Below are positions 52,501 to 60,772 of a DNA stretch of 64,000 nucleotides, piece after piece. The translations under genes and the position numbers were made by a program. A model generated the notes under the pieces. That model was given only the letters and a program-made list of their open reading frames with translations, had not been told where the DNA came from and did not search any database. The DNA is from Deltaproteobacteria bacterium (lineage in GTDB: Bacteria > Myxococcota_A > UBA9042 > PHBI01). Every line of letters begins with the position of its first letter. Positions within the stretch are counted from its first letter, which is position 1. The DNA lies in assembly GCA_011526585.1 (NCBI GenBank), contig WYBB01000053.1, positions 1 to 64,000 of the forward strand, given 5' to 3'.

Positions 52501-54743
52501 TCAGCGGCGCCGACGGCGCCACCTGGTCGGCGAGCTTCGCGTACGACCGCGCGGGGCGGCTCGCATCGCAGACGATCGCCGACGAGACGCTCGGCTACGT
52601 CTATGACGATCGTGGGCGGCTCGCCGCGTTGGCGCTCCCCGACGGCGCGCGGCGCGAGTACGCCTGGAGCGACGCCGGCGAGCTCGTGCGCCTGGGAGAT
52701 CGCGAGATCCCCCAGGACGATGCGGGGCGACCGGTCGCCGACGGGCGCGCCCATGACCTCCAGGGACGCCTGTCGTCGCTTCCCGGGGCTCGCTCCCTGG
52801 CCTACGACGCGGCCGGCCGGCTCGAGGCGATCACCGCGCCCGGCGCGCGCGCGATCGGCTACGCCTATGACGGTGACGGCCGCCTGCGGCGACGGCTCGA
52901 GGACGGCGCAGCGACGGCCGAGCTCATCTGGGATGGCGACGAGCTCCTCGAGGTCCGCGAACGCGGCGTGACCACCCGGCACGTGGCGGGCGAGGTCGCG
53001 GGCGAGAGACTCGGCTTCGTCGTCGACGGCGCCCCGCGCTACCTCGTGCAGGGCCCCGATGGCAGCACGCTGGCGGTCGCCGACGGGCGGGGACGCGTGC
53101 TCATGAGCTACCTGCACGAGCCCTTCGGGGCCGTGATCGCCGCGGAGGGCAGCGCTCCCGATCCGCTCCACTACCGCGGCCGCTTCGTCGACCCCGCCAG
53201 CGGCCTCGTGCACTACCCGATGCGCTGGTACGACCCCGAGGTCGGGGCCTTCATCGCGCCGGATCCCGACGCCGGCGACGCGCTGGAGCCGGCGTCGCTG
53301 CATCGCTACGCCTACCTCCTCGGCGACCCGGTCAACCACGTCGATCCGCTCGGCGCCCAGGCCTTCGAGTGGGGCCCCGAGACCTGCCTCGAAGCGGTCT
53401 GCAAGCTCTTCCAGAGCGACAAGATCAAGGAGGTCTGGTCGGTCAAGGACGGCTTCTCGTATGTCGGCGCCATCGACAAGCGCGGCTGGGTCTACGACGT
53501 CTGGGCCAAGCGCGTGCCCGGCACCGACCGCGTGCTGACGGTCTTCCGCGACCTCAACGAGCGCGCGAGCGGCCCCTTCCAGGGCGCGGGCCTCTACGAC
53601 AACATCGTGCTCAACCCCGATGGCCCGAGAAACCTCCAGCTCCCGGGCGCGCGCCCCATCGTCAGCGCGACCCCGGCCGCGCCGGCGGCCCAGGCGGCGC
53701 CGACCGCGACGAGCCAGCCCGGGCTCTTCACGCGCGCCGGCGCCACCATTCGCGAAGGCTTCAACCAGGCCAAGCTCGGGGTCCAGCTCTACGGCAAGGA
53801 GGTCAGCGGCACCGTCGCCGGCCTCGGCGGGCTCTCCGGCACGCTCGGCACGAGCCTCGGCACGCTCGCGGCGCTGCCCGGCGGCGGGCTCATCATCGCC
53901 GCGGGCACGGCGCTCGCGGGTGCGGTCGGCTACGGCGTCGGCACGCTGATCGACAAGATCCCCGGGGTCTCCGAGGGCGCCCAGATCCTCATCAGCAACG
54001 TGCTCGGCTACGACAAGGATCAGCTGCTCGCCGACCTGAAGGCGCAGATCGAGAACGAGGGTGACAAGGCCAAGGAGCACCGGGAGAAGACCATCGCCGA
54101 CAACCTCGCGAAGGACACCATGCCGCCTCCTCCCGAGCCCGGCGTCGCCGGGGGCACGGTCGGGATCGGCGATCCGCCGCCGCGCGATCGCGATCGCCCG
54201 CCGAGCGGGGAGGACGAGGGCGCGCCCGACGCCGGCGCGGAGGGCGAGGGCGAAGACGAAGGGGGCGAGGAGGGCGAGGACGACGAAGAAGGGGACGACG
54301 ACGAGGGAGGCGGGGAGCGCGAGGCGGCGGACGCCGGCGCGACACCCGAGCCCGAAGGCACCGTGCCCGGCATCCTCGACAAGGTGGCGGCCAAGAAGAT
54401 CACGTTCACCTTCACGCACGAGATCGACATGAGCGCCGGCGAGTTCAAGAACATCATCCGCTGTACCGAGACGCTCGAGTTCTGGAACGTCGGCGCCATG
54501 GCGAGCGGCTACGCCAAGGCGACGATCAACGGGCGCTGCGAGGCTGGCCTCGCCGGCACCGAGGACAGGCACAGCCACGGCGGCACCTTCTCGGGTGGGC
54601 CCGACGGCATCATCGTCTTCGTCTCCGATGGCGAGCGCATCGAGATCAAGCTGAGCAACGGGCAGAGCGCCTCGATCCCCGAGATCGGCACACGCACGCT
54701 GCCCGCGGACGCCTTCGCAGACTGGCCCAAGGACATCCGGTGA
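49557..54743 (+). CDS. RHS/YD-repeat lipoprotein with unrecognised C-terminal tip
   Basis: A 1,728-residue RHS protein. The N-terminal signal ends LVGLAC (C24), a plausible though weak lipobox. Dozens of YD repeats (for example RYDALGRLIEV, TYDARGRLLEK) run from about 215 to 1,180, building the RHS shell. The RHS core end is at about 1,210-1,265: LHYRGRFVDPASGLVHYPMR, then WYDPEVGAFIAPDP and NHVDPLG. The 460-residue remainder includes a Gly/Ala hydrophobic stretch (about 1,418-1,470), an Asp/Glu-rich linker (about 1,550-1,592) and a final beta-rich 120-residue domain. In RHS toxins this position holds the effector; no known toxin motif is seen. GGGAGG precedes the ATG. No immunity gene follows on this strand; the next gene is convergent. 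Confidence 0.9.
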   Translation: MALVSALARSTLIAALAALVGLACGKTGDTPEAEAPPGPSVTLTRLSTPEASVTALAKARGFLVHDPHAALGAAQAVIWRHGPFLVRPLSGALAFVAEDLSVPVGRGTLTLGRPLVHTPGAGVAERRGAGAMTWDEHLGLGPGSARCSAGAACDPEGRVVHWVEGGVRLTVTWADGHPTTIAAADHVVAELRYTGASLSEILAAPLGATTAERRRVAYTRDAAGRIEAVDGDGGRTTYRYDALGRLIEVARGDAVTRLSYDAEHRVTAISGPGALATRLSYAAPTAAMRADVSVSDALGAVTRYTWSAPSAEGIGEVEAVPTDRPERATRWRFDRAGRVEAVTAAGARTELRHDAQGRLVGVRYPDGLEQRLDRDPDGRLVAVVEGEERVAITMNARGDITAITRGDADRETWTWSEGPDGAARLARIEHVSGRYEAWDHDAYGRLVRMTNSDGAIDELRYDEASGLVAATRDERGVELVFGYDAHGRPTARTGPDGAVERWTWDAAGRLTSHVAPGGAIIEYAYDALDRVTRIVHAGETHTFTHDALGRLARERGPLGEARYTYAGADLVEVVLPDGRTQTLGWDAWGRLVEERTSDGARRTFEWRPPAEGGRLARETVHGRLERRFTWDALGRLARLEEHGPAPGAARDMRVTHRPDGAFTMKDERSGATWTYHRHPVVGPLLASASTPSGAVESYTYDARGRLLEKTSSLGQGLALTWDARGRPVASRSSAGTLALSWTADGRLASLGDEGGLLRRFEYDAAGHLVSVSEGASRWRLIYERGPDPIAIIDPSSRRTSFTYDDHLRLASRTSPAGGTERYAYDDAGRLVSHVRGDGATHTFTWDELGRLARHEVDGALVRALSHDASGRLVRDEGPRHRLRVAYDDATRTRTTFDEDRAITTARTRDAVGRTEGFVVDGTPLVTYRRRPDGRLARVEGPGGFAVDVEHDSFGRRTGLRLAGGGALRYRYDAARRLVGLELSGADGATWSASFAYDRAGRLASQTIADETLGYVYDDRGRLAALALPDGARREYAWSDAGELVRLGDREIPQDDAGRPVADGRAHDLQGRLSSLPGARSLAYDAAGRLEAITAPGARAIGYAYDGDGRLRRRLEDGAATAELIWDGDELLEVRERGVTTRHVAGEVAGERLGFVVDGAPRYLVQGPDGSTLAVADGRGRVLMSYLHEPFGAVIAAEGSAPDPLHYRGRFVDPASGLVHYPMRWYDPEVGAFIAPDPDAGDALEPASLHRYAYLLGDPVNHVDPLGAQAFEWGPETCLEAVCKLFQSDKIKEVWSVKDGFSYVGAIDKRGWVYDVWAKRVPGTDRVLTVFRDLNERASGPFQGAGLYDNIVLNPDGPRNLQLPGARPIVSATPAAPAAQAAPTATSQPGLFTRAGATIREGFNQAKLGVQLYGKEVSGTVAGLGGLSGTLGTSLGTLAALPGGGLIIAAGTALAGAVGYGVGTLIDKIPGVSEGAQILISNVLGYDKDQLLADLKAQIENEGDKAKEHREKTIADNLAKDTMPPPPEPGVAGGTVGIGDPPPRDRDRPPSGEDEGAPDAGAEGEGEDEGGEEGEDDEEGDDDEGGGEREAADAGATPEPEGTVPGILDKVAAKKITFTFTHEIDMSAGEFKNIIRCTETLEFWNVGAMASGYAKATINGRCEAGLAGTEDRHSHGGTFSGGPDGIIVFVSDGERIEIKLSNGQSASIPEIGTRTLPADAFADWPKDIR

Positions 54744-54767
54744 GCTCGATCATCGAGCACTCGGAGG

Positions 54768-55670
54768 TCAGACACCGAGCTCGCGCAGCGCCTCGAAGTG
54801 CTTTCGCTGATCCTCGGTGAGCTCCTTGGGCGTGCGCAGGACGACGCGCGCGAGCAGGTCGCCGAAGGCCCCGTCCTTCTTCGGGAATCCCTTGCCGCGC
54901 AGGCGCAGCTTCTGCCCCGGCGAGGTGCCGGCCGGGATCTTCAGGTTCTGCTTCTGCCCGTCGGGCGTCTCGATCTCCACGCTGCCACCGAGCACGAGAT
55001 CCGTCAGGTGCGCGTTGACGTCCATCTCGAGGTCGTCGCCGTGGAAGCGGAAGACCGGGTGGGCCCCGACGTGCACCGTGAGGTAGAGGTCGCCCGCGCC
55101 GGCCGGCCCCGCGTGCCCCTGTCCGCGCACGCGCAGGCGGGTGCCGTTCTTGACGCCCCTGGGGATCCGCACCCGCACGTCCTTGCCGTCGACGACCACC
55201 TCGCGCTCGCCTCCGTTGTAGGCCTCGTGGAAGGTGACCGTCACCTCGGCCTCGGCGTCCTGGCCGGCCTGCTGCGCAAAGGGATTGTAGCCACGCGCCT
55301 CGCGCGCGCCGCCGCGCCCGCGCCCGAAGATCGAGCCGAAGTCGAAGCCGCGCTGGGCGCCGCGCGCTTCGCCGCCGCCGCCGAAACCCATGTCGGCGAA
55401 GATCTGGCTGAAGTCGAAGTTCGAGAAGATGTCGTCGGTCGAGTAGCGCTGGCCGAAGCCGTCGGCCCCGAACATATCGTACTGTTTCCGCTTTTCCGGG
55501 TCCGACAGCACCGCATAGGCCTCGTTGGCCTCCTTGAACTTCTCCTCGGCCTCCGGACCCTTGTTGCGGTCGGGATGATACTGCATCGCGAGCTTGCGGA
55601 AGGCCTTCTTGATCTCCTCCGCGCTCGCATCGCGCGCGACCCCGAGCAGCTTGTAGTAGTCCTTGCCCAT
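54768..55670 (-). CDS. DnaJ-family co-chaperone (CbpA type)
   Basis: A 300-residue J-domain protein that stimulates the ATPase of DnaK. The J domain (1-70) has the HPD motif at 32-34. A Gly/Phe-rich region follows (about 75-140: [20 protein letters not shown]), then two C-terminal beta domains ([36 protein letters not shown]). The CxxCxGxG zinc repeats of DnaJ are missing, so it is a type B or CbpA-like protein. Start MGKDYYK is the family start. It converges with the RHS gene, 24 bp apart. Confidence 0.93.
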   Translation of the reverse strand: MGKDYYKLLGVARDASAEEIKKAFRKLAMQYHPDRNKGPEAEEKFKEANEAYAVLSDPEKRKQYDMFGADGFGQRYSTDDIFSNFDFSQIFADMGFGGGGEARGAQRGFDFGSIFGRGRGGAREARGYNPFAQQAGQDAEAEVTVTFHEAYNGGEREVVVDGKDVRVRIPRGVKNGTRLRVRGQGHAGPAGAGDLYLTVHVGAHPVFRFHGDDLEMDVNAHLTDLVLGGSVEIETPDGQKQNLKIPAGTSPGQKLRLRGKGFPKKDGAFGDLLARVVLRTPKELTEDQRKHFEALRELGV

Positions 55671-55737
55671 CGAGCTCTTCACCTCGTTCGAGACGTCGCA
55701 AGCGTGCACACGTCGCACGCATCGGACAAGCGCCCCG

Positions 55738-57456
55738 CTACCAACCTGCCGCCGAGCCCTCGCCGCGCGGGTCCGCCGCGCCTTCCAGCGTGCCGTCGTC
55801 GCGCCGCCAGATCGCCATGGCGTTGCCCATCAGGCCGACCTCGGCGAGGTCGTGCCCGCGCGCCTCGAGCGCAGCGCGTACCTCGGGCGAGAGCAGGAGC
55901 GGCTCGACCATGAGCCGATCGGGATGCCACTGGTGGTGCACCCGCGGCGCCGCCAGCGCCTCGCTCGTGTTCATGCCGTCGGCGACGACGTGCAGGAGCA
56001 CCTGCAGCGTGGTCGTGATGATGCGCGAGCCGCCCGGGCTTCCGAACGCGCCGACGACCTTGCCGTCGCGCAGCACGAGCGTCGGGGTCATGCTCGAGAG
56101 CGGCCGCTTGCCGGGAGCGACCGCGTTGGCTTCGTCGCCGACCAGGCCGAAGGCGTTGGGCGCGCCGGGCGCGGCGGCGAAGTCGTCCATCTCGTTGTTG
56201 AGCACGACCCCGGTCGCGCCGGCGACCTGCTTGTTGCCGAAGCCGAGGTTGATCGTCTGCGTGACCGCGACGCCGTCGCCGTCGGCGGTGACGACGGCGA
56301 AGTGGCTCGTGTGCATGCGCTCGACGGGCTTGACCGAGAGGCGCGAGAGCTTGCCGGCCGGAGTCGCGCGCCGCGCCGCGCCGACCTCGCGCGCCAGGCG
56401 CTCGAGCGCGGTGGCACCGACGAAGCGCTCGTGATCGACGGCGACGGCGTCGGGGTCGGCCAGGCCGATCGCGCGCGCCGCGAAGGCGCGCTTCATCACC
56501 TCGGCCAGGGTGTGCAGGCGCTCGGCGCCCTTCCACAGCTCCTCGGGGCGCGGACAGATCTTCTTCTTGCAGGGCGGAAGCCGCTCGAGCACCCCGAGCA
56601 TCTGCACGAGCAGGAGCCCGCCCGAGCTCGGCGGCCCCATGCTCGCGACCTGGTAGCCCGCGAACGCGCCCTGAACGGGCGCGCGCTCCTTGGGCCGATA
56701 CCCCGCGAGATCGCCGGCCTCCCAGATCCCGCCGGCCGCCTTGACGGCGCGCACGAGCTCCGCCGCGGTCTCGCCGACGTAGAAGTCCTCGCCGCGCGTC
56801 GCCGCGATGCGCGCGAGCGTGCGCGCGAGATCGGCCTGCACGAGCACCTGGCCGACCGCCGGCACCTCACCGCCGGGCATGAAGATGGCGCGGGCCTCGG
56901 GCGAGAGCTGACCCGCGTACGCCGCGACCGCCCCGTGCAGGAGGCGCGAGACCGGAAAGCCCTCGCGCGCCAACGCGACGGCGGGCGCGACGACCGCCTC
57001 GAAGGAGAGCTTGCCGAAGCGCCGGTGCAGCTCGGCCATGCCGCGCACGAGCCCGGGGATCCCCGCGGCGCGCGCGGTCGAAGTGCTCTCGGTCGGCACG
57101 AAGACGCCATCGACCAGGAACATGTCACGCGTCGCCGCGGCCGGCGCGGTCTCGCGCATGTCGAGGGTCATGCTCTCGCCGCCGACGTGCACGACCGCGA
57201 ACGCGCCGCCGCCGAGCCCCGAGCTCCACGGCTCGACCACCGAGAGCGCGAAGCTCACCGCCACCGCCGCGTCGACCGCGTTGCCGCCGGCGGCGAGGAT
57301 CGAGCGGCCGACCTCGCTGGCGAGCGGGTGCGCGCTGGCGACGATGGCGCGCTCGGCGGTGATGGGGGCCGGTGCGGCCGCGCGCACGCCGGTACCGCAG
57401 GCGATGATGACGGCGAGCGGACCGAGCAGCGTGCGAAGGTAAGGGTGCGGGCTCAT
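55738..57456 (-). CDS. ggt: Gamma-glutamyltransferase
   Basis: A 572-residue exported enzyme that cleaves gamma-glutamyl bonds such as in glutathione. It has a signal peptide ([19 protein letters not shown]). The self-processing site is in [10 protein letters not shown]383 becomes the N-terminal nucleophile of the small subunit. [25 protein letters not shown] and SSMTPTLVL are family blocks, and [11 protein letters not shown] lines the active site. Start MSPHPYL has a GGAGG site about 10 bases upstream. It diverges from the PHA-system gene, 66 bp apart. Length is normal (E. coli 580). Confidence 0.95.
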   Translation of the reverse strand: MSPHPYLRTLLGPLAVIIACGTGVRAAAPAPITAERAIVASAHPLASEVGRSILAAGGNAVDAAVAVSFALSVVEPWSSGLGGGAFAVVHVGGESMTLDMRETAPAAATRDMFLVDGVFVPTESTSTARAAGIPGLVRGMAELHRRFGKLSFEAVVAPAVALAREGFPVSRLLHGAVAAYAGQLSPEARAIFMPGGEVPAVGQVLVQADLARTLARIAATRGEDFYVGETAAELVRAVKAAGGIWEAGDLAGYRPKERAPVQGAFAGYQVASMGPPSSGGLLLVQMLGVLERLPPCKKKICPRPEELWKGAERLHTLAEVMKRAFAARAIGLADPDAVAVDHERFVGATALERLAREVGAARRATPAGKLSRLSVKPVERMHTSHFAVVTADGDGVAVTQTINLGFGNKQVAGATGVVLNNEMDDFAAAPGAPNAFGLVGDEANAVAPGKRPLSSMTPTLVLRDGKVVGAFGSPGGSRIITTTLQVLLHVVADGMNTSEALAAPRVHHQWHPDRLMVEPLLLSPEVRAALEARGHDLAEVGLMGNAMAIWRRDDGTLEGAADPRGEGSAAGW

Positions 57457-57522
57457 CGCGGGCGACCTCCTGATCTGCGGGTTCTTTACAACCGAGCGGG
57501 GGTGCTTGTATGCAACCGAACG

Positions 57523-57813
57523 ATGGCGACGATCGAGATCCGGCATCCCCACAAGACGAACACCACCGACGCCTGCGTCCGAACACGTCGCATGCTCGAC
57601 GCATTCGCCGAGGAGAAGCGAGACCTCGTCAAGTCGATCGAATGGGTCGACGACGCGCGCGCCGTCGCGCGTGGCCGTGGCTTCGAAGGCAAGTTCAGCG
57701 TGACCGAGACCGAGGTCGTCGTCGACATCGATCTCTCGTTCCTCACGCGCCCGTTCAAAGGCAAGGTCGAGTCGCGCCTCTTGCAGCGCCTGGTCGCCGA
57801 GTTCGGCGACTGA
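57523..57813 (+). CDS. Polyhydroxyalkanoic acid system family protein
   Basis: A 96-residue protein matching the PHA_gran_rgn family, small proteins often encoded near polyhydroxyalkanoate genes: MATIEIRHPHKTNTTDACVR, then FEGKFSVTETEVVVDIDLSF and RPFKGKVESRLLQRL. The biochemical role is unknown, and no PHA synthase or phasin gene is in this window. It shares one base with the Kazal lipoprotein gene (TGATG), so it heads a four-gene coupled run. Confidence 0.8.
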   Translation: MATIEIRHPHKTNTTDACVRTRRMLDAFAEEKRDLVKSIEWVDDARAVARGRGFEGKFSVTETEVVVDIDLSFLTRPFKGKVESRLLQRLVAEFGD

Positions 57814-59435
57814 TGCGCGGGCTGCGCGCCGCGCCGTTCCTGTCGGCGGCCGTGCTCGGCGCGTGCGGCGGCGACACCGCCGGCGTCGTCTGCCCGTTGC
57901 TCGCGCCGGGCGCGCTCACCAACGTGCCCCGCGGCGCCACGCTCGCCATCGACGACCCGGGAGGCGGCGCCGCGTCCCTCGTCTCCGCCGGAGGCCTCGC
58001 CGCGCACGCGCTCTGGCTCGCCGAGGGCGAGGCGGTCAAGGTGAGCGCGACCGTGCAGGGCTCGGGCGTGCTCTTCGCCTACGGCCCGCGCAACGTCTTC
58101 GGCGGCTTCCCACACTGTCGCGCGGTCGACACCGGCCCCGCGCCGCGCGTGACGATCGAGGCCGCCGAGGACGGCGAGTACCTCGTGCTCGTCGGCGTCG
58201 CGCCCGGCCACGGGACGGCGGCCTACACCGTGGCAGCGAGCTGCACGTCCGAGAGCTGCGCGCGCGCCGATCGCTGCCCGACGCTCGCCGACCTCGGCTG
58301 CGCCGACGCGCGCTGCGACGGCGAGCTCGCGCGCGACGAGCGCGGCTGCCTGAGCTGCGCCTGCGATCCCGGCGCCCTGTGCGGGCCCGATCGGCAGGCG
58401 GGCCCGAGCGGCAGCTGCGTCCTGCCCGCGTGCACCTGCGTCGGCGCGCCGGACGAGCCGGTCTGCGGCACCGACGGGCGCACCTGGCCGAGCCCCTGCG
58501 CGGCGTCGTGCGCGGGCGTGCCGGTCGCGCGCGAAGGACCGTGCGCCATCGCCTGTCCGGCCGTCGAGGCTTGCGACGCACCCTGCCATGGCCTGCGCGC
58601 GATCGACGCCGAGGGCTGCCCGACCTGCGCCTGCCGGCCGGACTTCGCGGCCGACGCGGCGTCATGCGCGGCCTGCCCGCTCGAGCTCGCGCCGGTCTGC
58701 GGCTCGGACGGCGTGAGCTACCCGAACCGCTGCCGCGCGCGCTGCGCCGGCGCGAAGATCCTCTACGCCGGCGCGTGCGTCGACGCCTGCCGCACCGCAC
58801 CCGCCGGCTGCACGCTCGACTGCGCCCACGGGCTCGTGCCCGTCGCGGGCGGCGCGCACTGCCTCGCCTGCGCCTGTGCCGATCTGCCCCGCACCTGCGA
58901 CCCCGCCGAGGGCCCGGTCTGCGCCGTGCTGGCCGGCCCGATCGGCGAGACCACCCTCGGCTCGGGCTGCCTCGCGCTGGCGCTGGGTGCGACCGAGGGG
59001 CGCTGGGGACCGTGCGGCACCCGCTGCGAGGCCGACGACGACTGCCCCGAGGGCTCGCGCTGCGCCGCGCACGGGTTCTTCAGCGGGCGCTGCCTCGCGA
59101 GCGCGCCGAGCGTCTGTGGCTGCAGCGCGCTCGTCGAGCCCGTCTGCGGCGTCGACGGGCTGACCTGGGACAACGCCTGCGAGGCGCGCTGCGCCGGCGT
59201 CGAGGTCGCGCACCTCGGCGCGTGCTGCGGCGAGGGTCCCGCCTGCACCGACGGCGAGCAGGCGCTCGTCGACCGCTCCGGCTGCCCCGCGAGCTGCGGC
59301 CAGGCGCCGACCCCCGACTGCGCCGGCAACGCCGCGTTCGCGCCCGCCTGCACCGGCGATGGCGTCGCGGTCGAGGGCTCGGCCTGCGCCGCGCATGCGC
59401 TCGGCCTGAGCGCGTTCGTGGAGCAATGCCCATGA
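57813..59435 (+). CDS. Cysteine-rich lipoprotein with three Kazal-type inhibitor domains
   Basis: A 540-residue exported lipoprotein (signal ending SAAVLGAC, C18). After a beta-rich N-terminal domain (about 20-150) the protein is packed with cysteines. Three Kazal-like serine-protease-inhibitor units occur: [20 protein letters not shown] (about 217-240), [20 protein letters not shown] (about 295-318) and [20 protein letters not shown] (about 445-470). Between them are antistasin-like GCLSCAC and GCPTCAC modules. It should sit on the cell surface or in the periplasm and may block foreign or own serine proteases. It is coupled to genes on both sides by 1- and 4-base overlaps. Confidence 0.88.
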   Translation: MRGLRAAPFLSAAVLGACGGDTAGVVCPLLAPGALTNVPRGATLAIDDPGGGAASLVSAGGLAAHALWLAEGEAVKVSATVQGSGVLFAYGPRNVFGGFPHCRAVDTGPAPRVTIEAAEDGEYLVLVGVAPGHGTAAYTVAASCTSESCARADRCPTLADLGCADARCDGELARDERGCLSCACDPGALCGPDRQAGPSGSCVLPACTCVGAPDEPVCGTDGRTWPSPCAASCAGVPVAREGPCAIACPAVEACDAPCHGLRAIDAEGCPTCACRPDFAADAASCAACPLELAPVCGSDGVSYPNRCRARCAGAKILYAGACVDACRTAPAGCTLDCAHGLVPVAGGAHCLACACADLPRTCDPAEGPVCAVLAGPIGETTLGSGCLALALGATEGRWGPCGTRCEADDDCPEGSRCAAHGFFSGRCLASAPSVCGCSALVEPVCGVDGLTWDNACEARCAGVEVAHLGACCGEGPACTDGEQALVDRSGCPASCGQAPTPDCAGNAAFAPACTGDGVAVEGSACAAHALGLSAFVEQCP

Positions 59436-59851
59436 GCGCGCGCGTGACCGCCATCGCCTTCCTCGGGCTCGCGTTCGCCGCGTGCGACGGCTACGCGGAT
59501 CTGCCGCTGCCGCTACGCGAGCTCGGCTCGCTTCGGGTCGAGCGCGTCGAGCGCGTGAGCGAGGGACCCGGGCTCGCGCAGATCGCGCTCGATCCGCCGA
59601 GCGACGCCCTGGGACCGTTCACCGTGGTCGGTCACCCCAGCGCGCTCTCGGCCGGCGCGGGCGTGCTCGCCTGGGCATTCGGCCCGTGCCGTGGCGCGCC
59701 CACACCGCCCGATCCGGCCATCCGGCTGTGCCTCGCGATCGCGTGGCAGCGGGGCGCGGCGATCCCCGAGGCGCTCGCCATCGCGCTGGTCGTCGAGTCG
59801 CGCGCCGACGCGCGGCGCTTCACCCTGACCGGTCGCGAGGTCACGCCGTGA
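59432..59851 (+). CDS. Small lipoprotein of unknown function
   Basis: A 139-residue protein with a lipoprotein-like signal ([20 protein letters not shown]). The mature part looks like a single beta-sandwich of Ig/CUB size ([19 protein letters not shown], then [19 protein letters not shown]), with one cysteine pair (GPCRG, RLCLA). No family recognised. ATGA overlap with the Kazal gene and GTGA overlap with the barrel gene show coupled translation, so the three products probably act together at the outer membrane. Confidence 0.7.
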   Translation: MSARVTAIAFLGLAFAACDGYADLPLPLRELGSLRVERVERVSEGPGLAQIALDPPSDALGPFTVVGHPSALSAGAGVLAWAFGPCRGAPTPPDPAIRLCLAIAWQRGAAIPEALAIALVVESRADARRFTLTGREVTP

Positions 59852-60612
59852 TCCGCGCGCTCGTCATCCCTGTCGCGCTCGTGGCGTCGCTCCTCTGCAC
59901 CAGCAGCCACGCGTCCGAGCCGCCCGAGACCGGCGGGCGGCCACAAGGGCCGCCCCTACAGCCCCCTCCCGAGCCCGCACCCGAACCGGAACCCGAGCCC
60001 ACACCCGAACCGGAACCCGAGCCCGCGCCCGAATCGGAACCCGAACCCGCGCCGGAACCCGAGCCCGCGCCGGCACCCGAGCCCGAACCGGAACCCGAGC
60101 CCGCGCCCGCTCCCGCGCCCCCCTGCCCTCCGCGCTTCTCGGTCGCGCTCGGCGCCGGGCCCGGGATCCCGATCGGCGCCTCCGCCGATCGCGTCGACGC
60201 GGGGCTTCACGCTGCGGTCGACTTCCGCTGGTACCCCGATCCACGCTGGTCGCTGTGGGTCGAGACGACGCTCGCGCTCCTGCCGCTCGTCGCTGGCCTC
60301 CCGGTCGAGCCGGGCGGTGGCTCGTCCGTCAGCGCCTTCACCGTCGTCGTCGGCGCCGAGCTGCGCGAGCCGCTCGCGCCCGACCTCGAGCTCGCCCTCG
60401 GCCTGGGCGCGGGCCTGGGCGGCTTCGGGATCGCCGCCGCCGACGAGGCGCTCGGCTGGGCCTTCGACGCCCGCGTCGGCGTGCGCTACCACCTCGATCC
60501 GAACCTCGCCGTGCGCCTCGACTTCGCCCCGGTCGCCATCGTGCCGCTCGATGCCGATCGTTCGGTCGGCGGCCACCTCAGCGTCGTCCTGCGCGGCGAA
60601 GCCAACTTCTAA
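59848..60612 (+). CDS. Outer-membrane beta-barrel protein with Pro/Glu repeat linker
   Basis: A 254-residue exported protein starting at GTG. The signal peptide ([19 protein letters not shown]) is followed by a linker of about 65 residues, mostly [10 protein letters not shown] repeats, then an 8-strand-type barrel ([47 protein letters not shown]) ending in F. The rigid Pro/Glu linker could span the periplasm or cell wall. A dispersed REP-like palindrome is part of the linker code. A full copy of the 142-bp repeat element begins at the base after its TAA. Confidence 0.78.
   Translation: MIRALVIPVALVASLLCTSSHASEPPETGGRPQGPPLQPPPEPAPEPEPEPTPEPEPEPAPESEPEPAPEPEPAPAPEPEPEPEPAPAPAPPCPPRFSVALGAGPGIPIGASADRVDAGLHAAVDFRWYPDPRWSLWVETTLALLPLVAGLPVEPGGGSSVSAFTVVVGAELREPLAPDLELALGLGAGLGGFGIAAADEALGWAFDARVGVRYHLDPNLAVRLDFAPVAIVPLDADRSVGGHLSVVLRGEANF
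59935..59955 (+). repeat. REP-like palindrome inside a coding region
   Basis: GGCGGCCACAAGGGCCGCC and its flanking CCTAC match the palindromes at 17090-17151 with a single base change. Here it is translated as [10 protein letters not shown] at the start of the Pro/Glu linker of the beta-barrel protein. Confidence 0.7.
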
Positions 60613-60754
60613 CAGCGTTCGGGAAAATGGCTACGCCGCGCGTCTGCGGCGTCGCCGTGCCCCCTCCTCGCTGCGGAGTACCCGCCGTACACCTCGCTCG
60701 TCGGGGGCACGGCTCCTTGCAGCCATCGCGGCTCGCTCATTCTCCCGAACGCTG
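60613..60754 (+). repeat. Dispersed ~142-bp element, copy C
   Basis: Left end CAGCGTTCGGGAAAATG; the reverse complement of the right end is CAGCGTTCGGGAGAATG, 16 of 17 matching. The interior aligns with copy A at 9818. It begins directly after the stop of the barrel gene and lies between convergent genes. Confidence 0.75.
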
Positions 60755-60772
60755 CCAGGCGGGCGATTCCGT

